Shown here: piece by piece, positions 1-12,065 of the stretch
Position numbering within the stretch: the stretch's first letter is position 1
Layout of the letters: the number at the start of each line of letters is the position of its first letter
DNA from: Elysia chlorotica
Taxonomy: Eukaryota; Mollusca; Gastropoda; Plakobranchidae
Direction of reading: 5' to 3'
Assembly (NCBI GenBank): GCA_003991915.1
Contig: RQTK01000679.1
Span: 217,183 to 281,182 of the forward strand
DNA: 64,000 nt
Position numbers and translations under genes: made by a program
Notes under the pieces: generated by a model
Databases searched by the model: none
Seen by the model: only the letters and a program-made list of their open reading frames with translations
Told to the model about the DNA's origin: nothing

Positions 1-67
1 TCTGGTATCCCTGCTGTCTCTGTGTGGTAGCACATACAATTGTCAGACATTAGTCTTCATACTATAG
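1..67 (+). repeat. SINE fragment (middle part)
   Basis: The stretch TGGTATCCCTGCTGTCTCTG ... GTGTGGTAGCACATACAATT ... GTCAGACATTAGTCTT matches the middle of the full SINE at 1775-2010. It is cut by the window start. Confidence 0.7.
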
Positions 68-565
68 CCTAGTTCATCTTGTTGGACATTCAGATTCCAA
101 CAAACCAAACCTAACTCATTTGGTCTTCCCATCAGATTTACTAGCTTAACCAAAAAACAATGACTTCTAATCAATATAAAAAAAAGCATGGGACAATTTT
201 GAATGCTTTTAACATGCACGTTGGTGCAGTCAACCTTGAGTAATTGCAAGGAAGGATTTTTAAGCTAGAATTTATAGTCCTTTAATGCCGGATGTTAGTA
301 TGTAAAAGATTTATAAAAAAAAAAGATTGATCTGCACTAATCAAAATGATGATGATGGGTAGTTGTTTGTAACAGTTTTATGAATAAAGATGAAATATAT
401 TGTGTCTGTCTTTTAATTCTCTCAAGGCTATTTATGAGAGTTCTGTTGTAGTTCAAATCAATAGAAGATCCTATTTTGCACAGGGCAAAAATATTTATCA
501 ATTTTGTGTGTGGGGAACCTAATTATCAGTGTCAACAATTGCATTGAATTTATTTTAAATCCAGA

Positions 566-590
566 GGGGGGGGGGGGGGGGGGGGGGGGG
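566..590. repeat. poly-G run
   Basis: About 25 consecutive G on the plus strand, in an intron. Homopolymers of this length are prone to sequencing and assembly length error. Confidence 0.9.
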
Positions 591-876
591 CACAAGCATG
601 GATAGTATTGATGTACACATTTAATTCTATGAATTAAGATCAAACAACAGACCTTAAAAATGTACCATAAAGATAGTATTGATGAAGCAAAAGTCAAAGT
701 AACTTTCCCTTTAAATACACTTTTTTTTCGTAGTATCAATGTAACTATCTTAAACAGAGAAGATTTTTTTTTCTACTTGGCTCTCCCAAAGTATCTTCTT
801 TAAAGAATTTTTAAAGGAAAATAACAACTGTTTCATCATCCAATTATAAATCTTTAAATGTATCTGAGGTATTTAC

Positions 877-1263
877 CCAATGCAGCTCTGTATTGGTGAG
901 CAGCCTCAGCATAATTCTTAAGCCTGTATCTGTAATCCCCTCGAAATTTAAGTACTTGAGGCTCCTGGTCTGAACAATCATTTGCTCCATCGAACCACTG
1001 TGGACAAATGTGAAGTTAGGAAAAATGTTAGTATTTATTAATTATAATTAATATGCATACAACATAACAACGTGCATCTCATATCAGAGCAGTGTAATAT
1101 TCCACATCTTTAACCTTTAAAAAGTAAGCCCTCTTGTTACTTAGACAATTCTTACTCTGGGTTCAACAATCTTCACATGATATGGCAGATCTCTGTCCTT
1201 GTTGTTTTTCTTTTTCTGTGTATCCAAATCATCATCGTCAAATGCAAGACCAAGCTCTGTCAT
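877..1263 (-). CDS. C8orf76: C8orf76-like TPR-type protein, 5' part (exons 1-2; gene runs off the left edge)
   Basis: Two coding exons on the minus strand join in phase: exon 1 is 1263-1156 (36 codons, ATG at 1263-1261, donor GTAAGA) and exon 2 is 997-877 (acceptor CCACAG, donor GTAAAT, ends in phase 1). The N-terminus has an acidic run (DDDDL) and a Lys/Asn-rich stretch, then EPRWFDGAND, an acidic spacer, and LKFRGDYRYRLKNYAEAAHQ, which looks like the first helix pair of a tetratricopeptide repeat. The EPxWF...LKxFxGD..YR..xY..A layout and the distance from the start resemble the N-terminus of vertebrate C8orf76, a TPR-like protein of unknown biochemical role. A CAG just upstream of the ATG could be an acceptor, so a 5' UTR exon may lie further right. 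The remaining exons are outside the window. The identification rests on about 75 residues. Confidence 0.6.
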
Positions 1264-1774
1264 CACCTGGTTTAAGGGTGAGGAAAGTTAAAAGATTTAT
1301 AATTAATTTTCCATGAGAATAAATGTCTTTCATACTTAGATCTAGATCTAGATCTAGTTTAAAGCATAATTTCTAAATATAATTTTAGAAAGTATGCCAT
1401 TTCAAAATGTTGAGTAGCTTAAATGATGCAAGCCTGAAGACTAAGATTCATCGTAATTTTAAGATGAATTTAGAGACTAATTTTATGTTTATTGAGGACC
1501 GACAGGGGCACTCCTTGAGTTTTGTGGTCCCTAGCCTGTAGGCGATCAAATGGGTGGGCGGCCGGAATTTGATTATTATAATTCAATAAAATACCATTCA
1601 GCTGTACTCCCTGTCTTTTTGTTATTTTTTCCTCTATTAAAATCGAATAAAATACCTGCCCAGCTGTACTTCATGTCTTTGTGTTAAATTAAAAAAAAAA
1701 AAAAAATTAAAATTGAATAAAATACCTAGATCTAGATTTACCAGCTGTTCTCCCTGTCTTTTTTTTGGGGGGGG

Positions 1775-2010
1775 GGTCCTGGGGTAGAACATCGACTTCC
1801 TACGCAAAAGGTCCGAGTTCGAATCCTGACGATTGTGTTCCCTACTGGTTGGGTCGGTGTCAGTATTTGTTACCGGCTGAGACAGGAGTCATGGTATCCC
1901 CACAGTCTCGTGTGTGGCAGCACATAAAATTGTCAGACGTCCATCTTGGGGCCCGTCCGCAATATTTCCTATATAGTGCTAATGTTGGACGTTAAACGAA
2001 CTCAACAACA
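1775..2010 (+). mobile_element. tRNA-derived SINE, full-length reference copy
   Basis: A tRNA-like head has a Pol III B box (GTTCGAATCC at 1817-1826). A conserved body follows (GGTATCCCCACAGTCTCG, GCACATAAAATTGTCAGACG, GGGGCCCGTCCGCAATATT), then the 3' end CTATATAGTGCTAATGTTGG ... ACGTTAAACGAACTCAACAA. Partial copies of the same body or head occur at 1-67, 6377-6508, 8733-8880, 42933-43061, 44840-44902, 48505-48756 and 62938-63060, so it is a multicopy family. Confidence 0.85.
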
Positions 2011-2690
2011 ACGCCCCTGTCTTTTTTTTTATTTATTGTACATATGCATTGGCATGATTTGTTTGATTCATAGACAGATTTGATTGTATTCAATTGTTTA
2101 TTTGGACACGGGTTGTAGTGCGGGAGGGGAAGGGGGTGGGGACAAACATACATAAGCACATAAAATTGATCTGTTTTAAAGCAATTGAAGATCTCTCTCT
2201 CTCACACTCTCTCTCTCTTCTCTCTTCACAGGCTCCGAATCCTACCCACCCACCCCTCGAATCCCGCCCACCAAGCCCATTTTATCGCCCACAGGCTAGG
2301 GACAACAAAGCTCAAGGAGTGCCCCGACAGGTGTTTAATTCAAAGAAAAAGTAAAAACTATGGTACCCTTGTTATTTTGTAAGAACCTGCCATTTACAAA
2401 CCCACTACGTCTATAAAAGCGCTTAACCTACGAATTTTTACTATTTACTTTACCAATCTTGGACACTCGCTCTTGGCATCACATTCCGCCTGGTAAGAAC
2501 CTGTTTTAGAGAATCCACTGTGATCACTCCTTCACCCTATGCTAGCCTATAGATCTTAAAAATAATGTTGGAACGAAGTGTTGGAACTTAGAAGCACACA
2601 CTGTAATTCATAGATTTATAATACTGTAATTAAATCTTCTGGGAAGTGGCTATTTGCTAGTCCAACAATTGGTTGTGAGAGCTGTCATTA

Positions 2691-2769
2691 ACAACAACAA
2701 AAACAACAACTACAACAACAACAACAATAATAATAATAATAATAATAATAACAACAGCAACAACAACAA
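2691..2769. repeat. AAC/AAT trinucleotide array
   Basis: Interrupted (AAC)n and (AAT)n triplets on the plus strand; no gene. Confidence 0.9.
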
Positions 2770-3498
2770 ATGACATCTTAAAGTCTAGAACTTACAGCAT
2801 CATAGTGCTTTTCTAACTTAGAGAGTTCCACTGTAAAACATGGTTACATTACCAACATTGCTCGACCTGGGTTTATATTACAATTATAGTTATGCCTAGG
2901 ACTTCTCTAGGAACTCAAATAAACCTGCACAGAAGTATCTGTTGACATGCGACCCAAGACTCGGAATAACTAACTCAACACCTATTCTCTTTGAAAAAAA
3001 GGATAAGGAAGTAATCAAAAAAGGAGATCGGTTTAATCGCAATATGTAATCTAAAGAGTAATACATGTTTAGAAAACTTTAAAATATCTATGTGCAAAAG
3101 GCTCTATTCGTGAATTAATCAATCAAAAGAAGTTATGGAGTCAGAATAGAGTAACACTATTGCTTTGATTCCCTCATAAACACTCATAGAGTCGATGCGG
3201 ATACACCTGTTTAGTAAACAAAATATATAGGGTAGAATGCACAAACATGACTTAGCTCACATCGCGTCGTAAACCACTTTATTCTTATATTGTTTCGACG
3301 AGACGTAAACTACGCCTTGTTTGTGTATTCTACCCCTAACGTCTACAAACCGTATCAAACTATCAAGAAAATTCAAATTTAAAATCAATTGCTAAGAGTA
3401 TCCTAATAATGGCTACATCTCTCCTCAGAGCCTCTCAATAGAAGATGTTATCCTGCGATCGGTAGCCTAACTGTATCAAGTTTATAACACAAATATAA

Positions 3499-3573
3499 AG
3501 AAGAAGAAGAAGAAGAAGAAGAAGAAGAAGAAGAAGAAGAAGGAGAAGAAGAAGAAGAAGAAGACGAAGAGTA
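3499..3573. repeat. AAG trinucleotide array
   Basis: About 70 bases of AAG repeats with single interruptions, 250 bases upstream of the NDUFB6 start. Confidence 0.9.
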
Positions 3574-3822
3574 AAATTTTGGTGCCACATTTAGATTTAA
3601 GTACCTCATATAGCTCCAACTGAGACAGCTGTCTTAACCAATCGGACCACCAAGCAATAATTTTTCCAACCTATTAATTTTGTTCGGCTTGTGGAGGAAT
3701 GGCCTTTTGCATATTTTGTTGGGTTACCGGACAAATAGCCACTTCCATGTGTTACCGGTCAAATTAATAGCCACTTCCAATATTATTTAGATTTTTTGTG
3801 TTCCAGGGTCACCTCAAACAAA

Positions 3823-6800
3823 ATGGCGACGACTGTGCAAAACATAGACCCTGTCATGGAAAAACCATGGCAGAGGTCTAAAAGGTTTCAGCAATATGAT
3901 TTTTATAGAAAATCAGCGTATCCCCCGATGTCCATCGAGCCGGTTCCATATGAGAGAACTCGTCTTGCTGGAGAAGGCATGACTGCTGAACAAAGGGCTT
4001 TGAGAAAGCAATGGGTGAAAGATCAGGTTCTCCACCACGAACCTCGACATGTATCGGAGCTACGGCCTTTGAACATATTTAGAAGACTGTACAGATTGCC
4101 TGCTGATTTGCTTATTGAGAAGCCAGCTAAAATGTTGTTTGTAAGTATGCTGATAAAGTGTACTTATTCGTTTAATACTAGACCCAGCGTTCAATGCATG
4201 TGCAGGCTCTCAACTCAATGTTGTTTTTTTTTTCAGTTTTGTCGATAGATCTAGATCTAGATTCTATGGCCTACATTTTAGCTTTGCTTTAAATCTCTTC
4301 TAAGTTCCCTATAGAGCGATGCAGAGATGGGTTGCAAGACTATTTACTAGTGTGATACTCAAGTGAATTTAAACCAATACACGTATCTCCCGTCAATGCC
4401 AAAACTGTCTTTAAAACAAGGGAAGTATTATAGAATTAATTACTTACAATGCTGGTTCACATATGCAGCAGGGGTACCAGGCCTTGTGTCTCAGCTGTTC
4501 ACATTATAACAGACTTGTTGACAAGGATCAATCCAAAGAGAAGAGTAAAAACAAAGCAACCTGATATGGGAGTGAGACAGAATCCTGGACATCTGATTTG
4601 AAGCCACCCTGTCCTCTGTCACTATGCTGCCTCATCACCTTCATATATTATATAATTCAGTTTGTAATGTAATTTTTTTTTTTTAATAGCAAAATGGGTT
4701 TAATTCCTGAAAAAGCTGTCCCAGACTGAAACAGTGAAAGTATTAATACATATTAACCTCAGTATCCAGCTCTAAGAAAGGAAACCCATGGATAACCCAA
4801 TAACTTTCTTTAACACATTCAGCACTCGTTTTCATTTATAAATATTGCAATCTTGATTTTTTATTTATATAATGATTGTTAATGAAACGTATAAATACAT
4901 TATGATATTATGGTAATGATGTACATTTACTTACTAAATTTTATAAAACAAGTAAATGCTGTTCATGCTACATCTTGAGTGCTACTGCTAGGGCACAGTG
5001 CATATTACCGCATACTTCATGAATTTTTATACCCTTTCTTTTCAGTCTCAACAAACTGCCAGCATCATGAGGTACACCATACCAAAAATGTTAATGACAT
5101 TTGGTGCATCATACTTTGTTTGGTATCAGCTAAAATACCAACAAAATGTAAGTTTGTCCAGACTGGAGTTTTGCTTTTAGTTGTTGATGCTGGATTTTTT
5201 TGTTCACTAAATTTAAAATAGCTACATGTCAATTTGAAAATGTTTTAAAATCCTATTTTAATATATATGTGATGAGATTAACCAATTAAAAAAAAATTGT
5301 ATGTGATAATTCTTATTGAATGTCCTGTTTTGTATTTTCTTGTCTTTTTTAATTGTAATTTGAGATTGGAGTCCTAGCTGTTTTGTCAAAGCAAGCAAAG
5401 GGGGAAAAAAGGCTAATTAGGAAGGGCCAGCATATGAGACTATGGTGTTTTAGGATCATATAAAAAATCTGAGATCCAAACACTTAGTTTATCACATTAC
5501 ATTTCAAACTCTATGAACCGGCTCTTTTTTATTTCATCGAAGGTTTGTTAGAGCTATGTTGTAATGTATTTTGATGTACATTGTATACTTGTGTTCATGA
5601 TCTAAGAGAAATAACCACCAATTACTAGATAGGTTCTACCATAGTTTATATCAGTTACTTCCCCTTGTCTAACTACAAGTGTTTGTACCAAGATGGCTAC
5701 TGTTAGTGTTAAGTTTAAAGTAACCCTCTTTTTTACTGTACACTACACACTATTGTTGGAAAACTGCTATTCTTTGACAGCGGGGCGATTGATCTTTTGT
5801 GGTCTAACTTTAACTAGATTTAATGTCCAGGAAGGAACTTCATAAGCTTGCAGACACCGCTGGTTTGTTGGATCTTTATTAAGACACTGAACCTGATCAT
5901 TGTGTCTAAAAATAGTTTAATTACATTGATTTATTGACCAGATTTGGTCTATGGGAGTTTTGCTGTTATCAAATAACTTCTGTTTAGTGCCATGTACAAT
6001 CAATTTAGGAAGTGTTGTGACACAAAGCTTGTACAATTAGTTTTCTTATCTTTCTTTTTTGTTTGTTTATTATTTTTTTTTTTTTTTACTTTTGTTTATT
6101 TTCTTTATTAATCATAAAGATTGTCAAAATATGTGTATTCGGTTTGCTAGTGATATGAAATACATGTAGACCATCTCAATGCTAAAACAGTGGAATCGGT
6201 TTTTAAGATGAACCTCTAAAGGTTTATTTTATCCCACATTTATACATTGTAAATATATTAAACAAAGACAGTAAAGAGAAAAAAGGGAACACGCTAACAA
6301 TAAAGTCATAGTTAATCTTAAATAGTATTTAGCTTAAGAAGTGGATTCCACTGCATAAATGATCGACTGAGAGAGGGTTCGTGGTATCCCTACCTTGTCT
6401 GGTGTGTGGTATCACGTAAAATTGTCAGACGTCAGTCTTGGGGCCCCTCCACAATATTGCCTATATAATGCTGACGTTGGAGGTTAAACCTAAACCAACT
6501 ACTCAACTGTATTAAATATTGATGATAATGTTTAATGTTATTTGCATTATGTTCCTTACCATTTGATTTTAAATTGACATTTATTCAGGACTGGACTAGA
6601 GCTAATGGTGTTGTCGTCTATCAAGGAAAGCCAATTCTTTTAGGCAAAGTAAGTGCTTTAAAATTATTTTTTTCTTTATGATTAACATTAATATTTTTGC
6701 GATTTCATTATTATCTGCATTAAAGAAACCAATAATTCCTTACAAAATCACGTGATGGTTGTATTTTTTTTTTTTTTAAACAATTTGCTGATTGGGCTAG

Positions 6801-7570
6801 AGCGTAGACCTATTTTAATATAATTTTTTGCATTAGTCGACTTACAAGCATCACATGACATATTGCGAGAAAGAGGTCAGCTCCGTTGATAAAAAATTAT
6901 CTCTCTATCTGAGCATTTGATTCCATTTTTAGATTTTAGGACAATAGTCTTCACTTATTTTATAATAAATGAAAAAAAGCGAAGGACTAACATTAACACT
7001 GTAACAGGAGAAATTTTCTCTTTTTCCATTACAATGGCAACCTTATAATTCGAACTACTTTGGATTTGATCTAAGCTTTAAATTAAGGGGACATACCTAA
7101 ACCACAAATGTGTTAAATATAATAGTTACTTACATTGTTTGAACAACTGCATTTACATAGTTTCCTATTGTTTATTTGCCATAGCAACCTTTATTAACCC
7201 CATTTTTTTTTAATGCATGCCTTTGGCAGCAATAATTATTGAATTTTGCTTGACAAATACAATGTAGTACTTTTGCAATACATGTGAAGGTGTGAGCTTC
7301 AGGTTAAGAGAATCAAACCAGAAAACTTCAAATTATGAGTCGATTTTAATAGAGCCAATGGGGAAAAATATAAAAATTGTAACCTGTTCTCTTGCAAAAT
7401 TTGGTTTATGAGAAATTCGAATTAACAGACTTCGTTTTGTGTGGTTTCCACTAAATTTAGATTACAATTACAAATTGTCCCTGAACTTTATTTATTCTAT
7501 ATTATCGTCTTCCTTCATAATTGTTTGTACCAAGATATCTATCTTTGTCTGACTGTCTTTTTCTCTCGCA

Positions 7571-7661
<91 letters not shown>

Positions 7662-7906
7662 TCTTCTCTTCTTCTTCTTCTTCTTACCCCTCCACCCCCC
7701 CCCCCTTCTTCACCATGCCATGTGCCCCTTCCATGCACCAACTATTAAACAAAGAATGTGAGGGCTAAAAAAATTATATAATTCAAACAATAATTTGAAA
7801 CTTTATTTTTTCAAAGGAGGCAAAAGCATCGCCTGAGAAAGACAAGACAGACTATTTCGATCGTGGGTTCAAGTCAAGGAAAGTTTTGTTGTACAAACCC
7901 AACTAG
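3823..7906 (+). CDS. NDUFB6: NADH dehydrogenase 1 beta subcomplex subunit 6 (complex I), 4 exons
   Basis: The joined exons are 3823-4140, 5046-5147, 6589-6648 and 7817-7906 (189 codons plus TAG). Every intron is GT-AG with GTAAGT-like donors and phase 0. The family signature is RALRKQWVKDQVLHHEP at residues 69-85, matching the RxxWxKDQxLxxxEP core of NDUFB6. One hydrophobic segment follows at about 117-134 (TIPKMLMTFGASYFVWYQ) and then a hydrophilic C-terminus. NDUFB6 is a single-pass accessory subunit in the membrane arm of mitochondrial complex I and is not catalytic. The product is longer than the vertebrate protein (about 128 residues) because of an N-terminal extension of roughly 55 residues. 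A strong acceptor (polyT then CCAG at 3803-3806) sits just before the ATG, so a leader intron is likely. It is divergent from the C8orf76-like gene. Confidence 0.9.
6377..6508 (+). mobile_element. SINE, 5'-truncated copy
   Basis: It matches the body and tail of the 1775-2010 SINE (GTGGTATCCCTACC, AAAATTGTCAGACGTCAGTC, CCTATATAATGCTGACGTTG) but lacks the tRNA-like head. It sits in NDUFB6 intron 2. Confidence 0.8.
7575..7686. repeat. CT dinucleotide array followed by TTC array
   Basis: About 84 bases of (CT)n run into about 30 bases of (TTC)n, ending 130 bases before the NDUFB6 exon 4 acceptor. The long pyrimidine tract is upstream of that acceptor but separated from it. Confidence 0.95.
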
Positions 7907-8392
7907 GCAGGGGAACCTGTAAAGAAAAGAAGAGAGCCAAATCCCCTGTGCATGACTGTTCCCAAGCCTTGTTCCAATGAAATTGTGCCTGGTGGCAATG
8001 GAGAGTCTGCCTCATCAATAGTTGAAGAGATAAAAAAATTCTGAAAGAACTAATGTGTTCTGCATTTAGTGTAAAGAATGCAAAATCCTGAGATAATGCA
8101 GTGCATGGAAATTAAGCCAGGGATAATAATTATTGTAGTAAGTCTGTAAAGTATGAGCATAGTTTTTCATACTGATAATTATTTGATACGGCTCGCTCTT
8201 ACTGCTCAGTGTTCCTTTTCTTAGTTGGTTTGCCTCATAGTTGATTGAAATTAGATATTTGTTTTTAAATATTCAGGCTAATACTTCATACACTTTCTTT
8301 TTCATGCTTGTGTTGTATAAATAGCAATTGTCTGAAATATGATCATGAAGGTATCCTTTTATTGCTACAATTGTAATTGATGCATAGCAAGA

Positions 8393-8457
8393 AATAAAGA
8401 ATACATGTATTGTACTTGAAGTTTTATGTTTACCACACTACATTTGTGGAAAATAAA
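8393..8457 (+). promoter_or_regulatory. candidate NDUFB6 polyadenylation signals
   Basis: AATAAA occurs at 8393-8398 and again at 8452-8457, about 490-550 bases after the NDUFB6 stop codon. Either would give a 3' UTR of ordinary length. The region 7907-8392 between the stop and these signals holds no other feature I can name. Confidence 0.5.
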
Positions 8458-8732
8458 GATGAAATAATTTTATCCTTTTTTTAAAAATTCTTTCTTAGCA
8501 TAAGAATACACTTGTTTGTTCTGATGTGATGTAGTGATTCAGGTAGTTATATTATTTAGCGATAGTCTAACAAAAAGTAGCAACATTTACCCAAACTTTA
8601 GGCAAGAAATTTGAATTTTGATATACAGGGAAGCAACAACACCAACAAAATTGTGCTTCGTTGTTAAAAACAAAAAAAAGAATTCAAAACAATCTGGGAG
8701 TCCTCAACCTCATCTCTCTCCATCTTTCAGTC

Positions 8733-8880
8733 AATGTGCTACCACACACGAGACAGGGCGGGGGTACATTGACAAAACATACATGGACTCAACCATAAGG
8801 GGTCGAAATCGCCAGGGATCCAAACACGGACCTCCTGCATCGAAAGTCGATGTTCCCGCCATTGTCCAGATTTGGCTGTT
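8733..8880 (-). mobile_element. SINE, partial copy on the minus strand
   Basis: Read on the minus strand it gives a diverged tRNA-like head (GAACATCGACTTTCGATGCA, GGTCCGTGTTTGGATCC) followed by CTGTCTCGTGTGTGGTAGCA, as in the full SINE. The 3' half is missing. Confidence 0.7.
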
Positions 8881-9039
8881 TGGGGCTATATGAATCGCTC
8901 AATTGGTCGGGCAAACTTAAGGGTGAACCCTATCCACATTAGCAATAGCATGAGGACCCACTGGTTAGCATGAACAAACAGGTAAAGCACGCTACTGCAG
9001 TAGCCTGAACTGCTACATTAGATGAAAAACTGAAAGAAA

Positions 9040-9600
9040 GTGTCTAGCGAGACCCCAAACGGGGCATACCAAGCCAACGAGGCTAGTAGAGAGACCCCAG
9101 AAATAATTCTGCTTTGCGCATGCGCATTTGCCTTCTCTCTAGTAATATGACTCTGAAACCTTTTAATCAACCTTTTTATGCACAATTTGTATGCTTTTAC
9201 CACGCAGGAGTCACCGCTGCTACTAGTATACTGTATTAACTGTCTTAGGACATCATGGGCACAATATAGTCGCACTGACGTGCCGCAAAAACAAACGCAC
9301 TCGCCCAGATCTATGTCTTACTTTGAAGAAAATAACGGCCTTCATATTTTTTACAGGGCTGGTGTTACCTTAAATTTTTTACCCAGGAAAATTAATGTTC
9401 CAGGTTTTTGTTGTTGTTTTTTTCTTCAAATCCCCGACTCTTTTTCCGTTTTCACGGTCAACTTAGAGCCCAGCCCCTCTAGCATTTAGGGCCTTACCTG
9501 TCTCGGCATGCCCCATCTAGGGTCTCTCTAACACGCCTGGCTAGGTAGGCCCCATCTGGGGTCTCTCTAACCTCCTGCAGTACCTGGCTAGGCATTCACC
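9040..9600. repeat. GC-rich inverted repeats flanking the LINE tail
   Basis: The segment 9046-9096 (AGCGAGACCCCAAACGGGGC, later GAGAGACCCC) reappears inverted and doubled at 9505-9575 (GGCATGCCCCATCTAGGGTC, then GGCCCCATCTGGGGTCTCTC). The right side is a tandem pair with a unit of about 48 bases. The element type is not recognised. Confidence 0.5.
9115..9305 (+). mobile_element. 3' end of a non-LTR retrotransposon (5'-truncated copy)
   Basis: It matches the sequence found just downstream of the RNase H/LINE stop codon at 56163 on the other strand: CACAATTTGTATGCTTTTAC, AGTCACCGCTGCTACTAGTA, AACTGTCTTAGGACATCATG, then ACGTGCCGCAAAAACAAACG. A third copy of this tail is at 27765-27860. I read it as a 5'-truncated insertion of the same LINE family. 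Confidence 0.65.
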
Positions 9601-10224
9601 ATCTCTAGCCTCTACCAGACTGAAAAGACTTCAGTAAACCCAACGTGCAGAACTGACAAATCAAGCATATGGGCAAAGAAAAACGTTTTGGTTCATATTC
9701 TGGTCAGGTTATTGTTGTTTTTTACTGTCCCCGCAGGTTTGTGCTATTTTGGGGGCAACCTTATACAAAGAAAAGGCAAATTTTATTATAATTTATTATT
9801 ATGCCATAAATCATGCAAAAAATACATTTAGATGTATGCACGTTCGTACGTTTTGTAATCCCAGAACCTGTTTTTCACAATAAATTATGAATGCCGTTGG
9901 GTTTAAATGCTTCATTAAGTTGTTTTGTTTAATCAAAAACAGCTAAGAAGCAGAAATATTTACTAGACTACTTGACAATGTGGAAGTACACTAATTTGAA
10001 GAACATTGATTGTAACCATTAGCGTGCTAAAATTTATAAGGAATGACTCAATGAGGCAGTAAACAATATGCACATTTCACTGTATAAACTGTAATGAAAA
10101 TAATCAAACTTTTACTCTAACCACAAGTCATACCACAAGTCATCTCCCAGTCCCAGTCCTAGTCAATAATTAAATCATCTACAACAGCAAGGTTTGTCAT
10201 TTATGAAAGCAGAGCTCTACAACC

Positions 10225-10497
10225 TTGGGTACTTGTGATTTGGCATTATCCAAACCGATGGTGTTCTTTGAATATAAAGATATATGTATATATAATAAAA
10301 TACATTGGGAAATTGTAAGACAAGTGAAGCCATACACACCAGCCAAAAAATGTCACCTATGCTTAGAGGAAAGGTACCAGATACTCATGAAAAGACCAAC
10401 CCTAAACCAAAGAAAGGAGATCTTTTCCCACTGCACCCACAGAAAACGTTTCCTGTTGTCAAACAGAAAGAGCAATTCGCCTGACGAGATAGACTAG
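10225..10497 (+). pseudogene. Penelope-like retroelement fragment (C-terminal region)
   Basis: An open stretch of about 90 codons to TAG at 10495 reads IHWEIVRQVKPYTPAKKCHL then CLEERYQILMK, LNQRKEIFSHC and HRKRFLLSN. This resembles the region after the reverse transcriptase of Penelope-type elements with a GIY-YIG endonuclease: ...W.I...A..Y....KRC.LCL.EK..I......LN.R.E....C.H...FLL. The Cys-x2-Cys and Cys-x-His spacing is kept. No RT domain remains nearby, so it is a fragment. Confidence 0.65.
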
Positions 10498-11956
10498 TTG
10501 TTTCTATAGCGGTGCGTCATGATTGAGGAACCAATTTCCAATGCCATAACCCATTAATGACTTCTGTTTTGAGTGAAAAAAAAAACCCACATGTAATAAG
10601 GAATCATGCATGATTGTTGTTGAACGTTTTACATGGATAAAAAAAAAAAAAAACTAAAAAAAAAGCGCCGCTTCAACTCGTGTACGTGAGGTTTTTGTGC
10701 CGTTGGCTGTCGGTTTCCTGTCCTATTAAGTATACATAAATTCTTTCATGGTTATGACACAAAATGTATTTTGTTACACATGTAACGTTACTATCTGGGT
10801 GAAGTATGGTGGTTACATTATATAACTTCGCTCGCACAGGTAGAGCTGCGCCTGTGCAGTTATTTTATGATGAGCGTGCCACGGCTGTGACGGTTGACGG
10901 TGACGATTTTTACCGACAAGGCAATTCTTACGTTTCGTATCAGTATTCCACCCTATTCAATTGAACACTTTTCAGTTCCCTCGAGTTACACGACTTATTT
11001 CTGTTATCGGTTATCGCATATTCCTGTAATTTACACCAAGGCCTAATTTAATTTGTGCAAAAGGTTCGTTTTAAGCATTTAGCAAATACACAAATCAAGT
11101 TGTAATCGAAACAAACAAAAACATACCCCATATCCTTGTAAGATTAGCAATATCGTGAAACATAAAAAAAAGACAGACACGATACCAAGCAAAGGAGGTG
11201 TCCATTACATGATAGTAAGTTATATTAAAGAACTCGTTAATTTTGTACTATACATTCATTTCAAACACTTAGCATAACCATAAATCGAACCGTAACATGA
11301 AAATATATACCCTCATGATGTCATAATATATATATAAATATAAAATCATCAATGGAGATCTATATTCTAACTCTATACTCATATATGTAAAAACTAATTT
11401 GTTTTAAAAAAAAAGTTAGATGTGTTGAGGTTTCAAAATCAACTTTAAAAACAGAGAGAAGGAAATACATGTACTACAGTAACAACAGGAACATCATTCT
11501 ATGTATTCAATTAACCTTTCAGAACACAACAAATAAATGAAAAAGTGCATAGGCACTAGCGGCGTGTAGCATGTGCTTGACCACAGGTACGTCTTCGACT
11601 TAGGAGACCAAAATACGGCACCACGATCGATCAAGAAATCGATCGGAATAGTGATTGGTCATTTCTGCCCCGTGGTCGACAAGTCCTTTCTGTTCCAGAC
11701 TAGGTGTGTTGTTCGAAGAGTATCCTCGTCTGGCGACCGTTTTTGTCAGTGGAAGAAGAAGAAGGATACATTAAAAGCTGAAAAAAAAGAGGTGAGCTTA
11801 GTTATAAGTCGAGGCGATTATTCTTTTTTTTCCGCCTTTCTATTCCTTTTTTTTTAAAACACACACATTATTTCTAGTATACATAGACCTTAATTACTCT
11901 GAGTAAGGGTACATAAATACCCTTTCTCACTGCTTCGAATTCGATTATATGTCCGT

Positions 11957-12065
11957 TTCTTCTTCTTCTTCTTCTTCTTCTTCTTCTCCTTCTTCTTCTT
12001 CTTCTTCTTCTTCTTCTTCTTCTTCTTCTTCTTCTTCTTCTTCTTCTTCTTCTTCTTCTTCTTCA
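11957..12065. repeat. TTC trinucleotide array
   Basis: About 108 bases of (TTC)n with one CCT interruption. Apparent Ser-rich and Lys-rich frames across it are artefacts. Confidence 0.95.

Larger units (their letters stand above)
1..876. other. intron 2 of the C8orf76-like gene (to the window edge)
   Basis: This is AT-rich intronic DNA. It starts with a SINE fragment (1-67) and contains a run of about 25 G at 566-590. I found no further coding exon of the gene here. Confidence 0.6.
1264..3822. other. divergent intergenic region between C8orf76-like gene and NDUFB6
   Basis: The region should hold the promoters of both genes; I cannot assign TATA or Inr elements with confidence. It contains an AGATCT string (1337-1358), a full SINE, an AAC/AAT array and an AAG array. 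No coding exon is supported. Confidence 0.5.
4141..7816 (+). other. NDUFB6 introns 1-3
   Basis: Introns are 4141-5045, 5148-6588 and 6649-7816. Intron 1 carries an AGATCT string (4247-4264). Intron 2 carries poly-T and a SINE (6377-6508). Intron 3 carries the CT and TTC arrays. No nested gene seen. Confidence 0.75.

Noticed and set aside
1775..1850. Possible tRNA gene
   Set aside because: The Pol III B box belongs to a multicopy SINE head. The acceptor and anticodon arms of a real tRNA do not fold.
11573..11857. 94-codon plus-strand frame
   Set aside because: It starts at TTG, has no recognisable domain and ends in low-complexity Phe-rich sequence.
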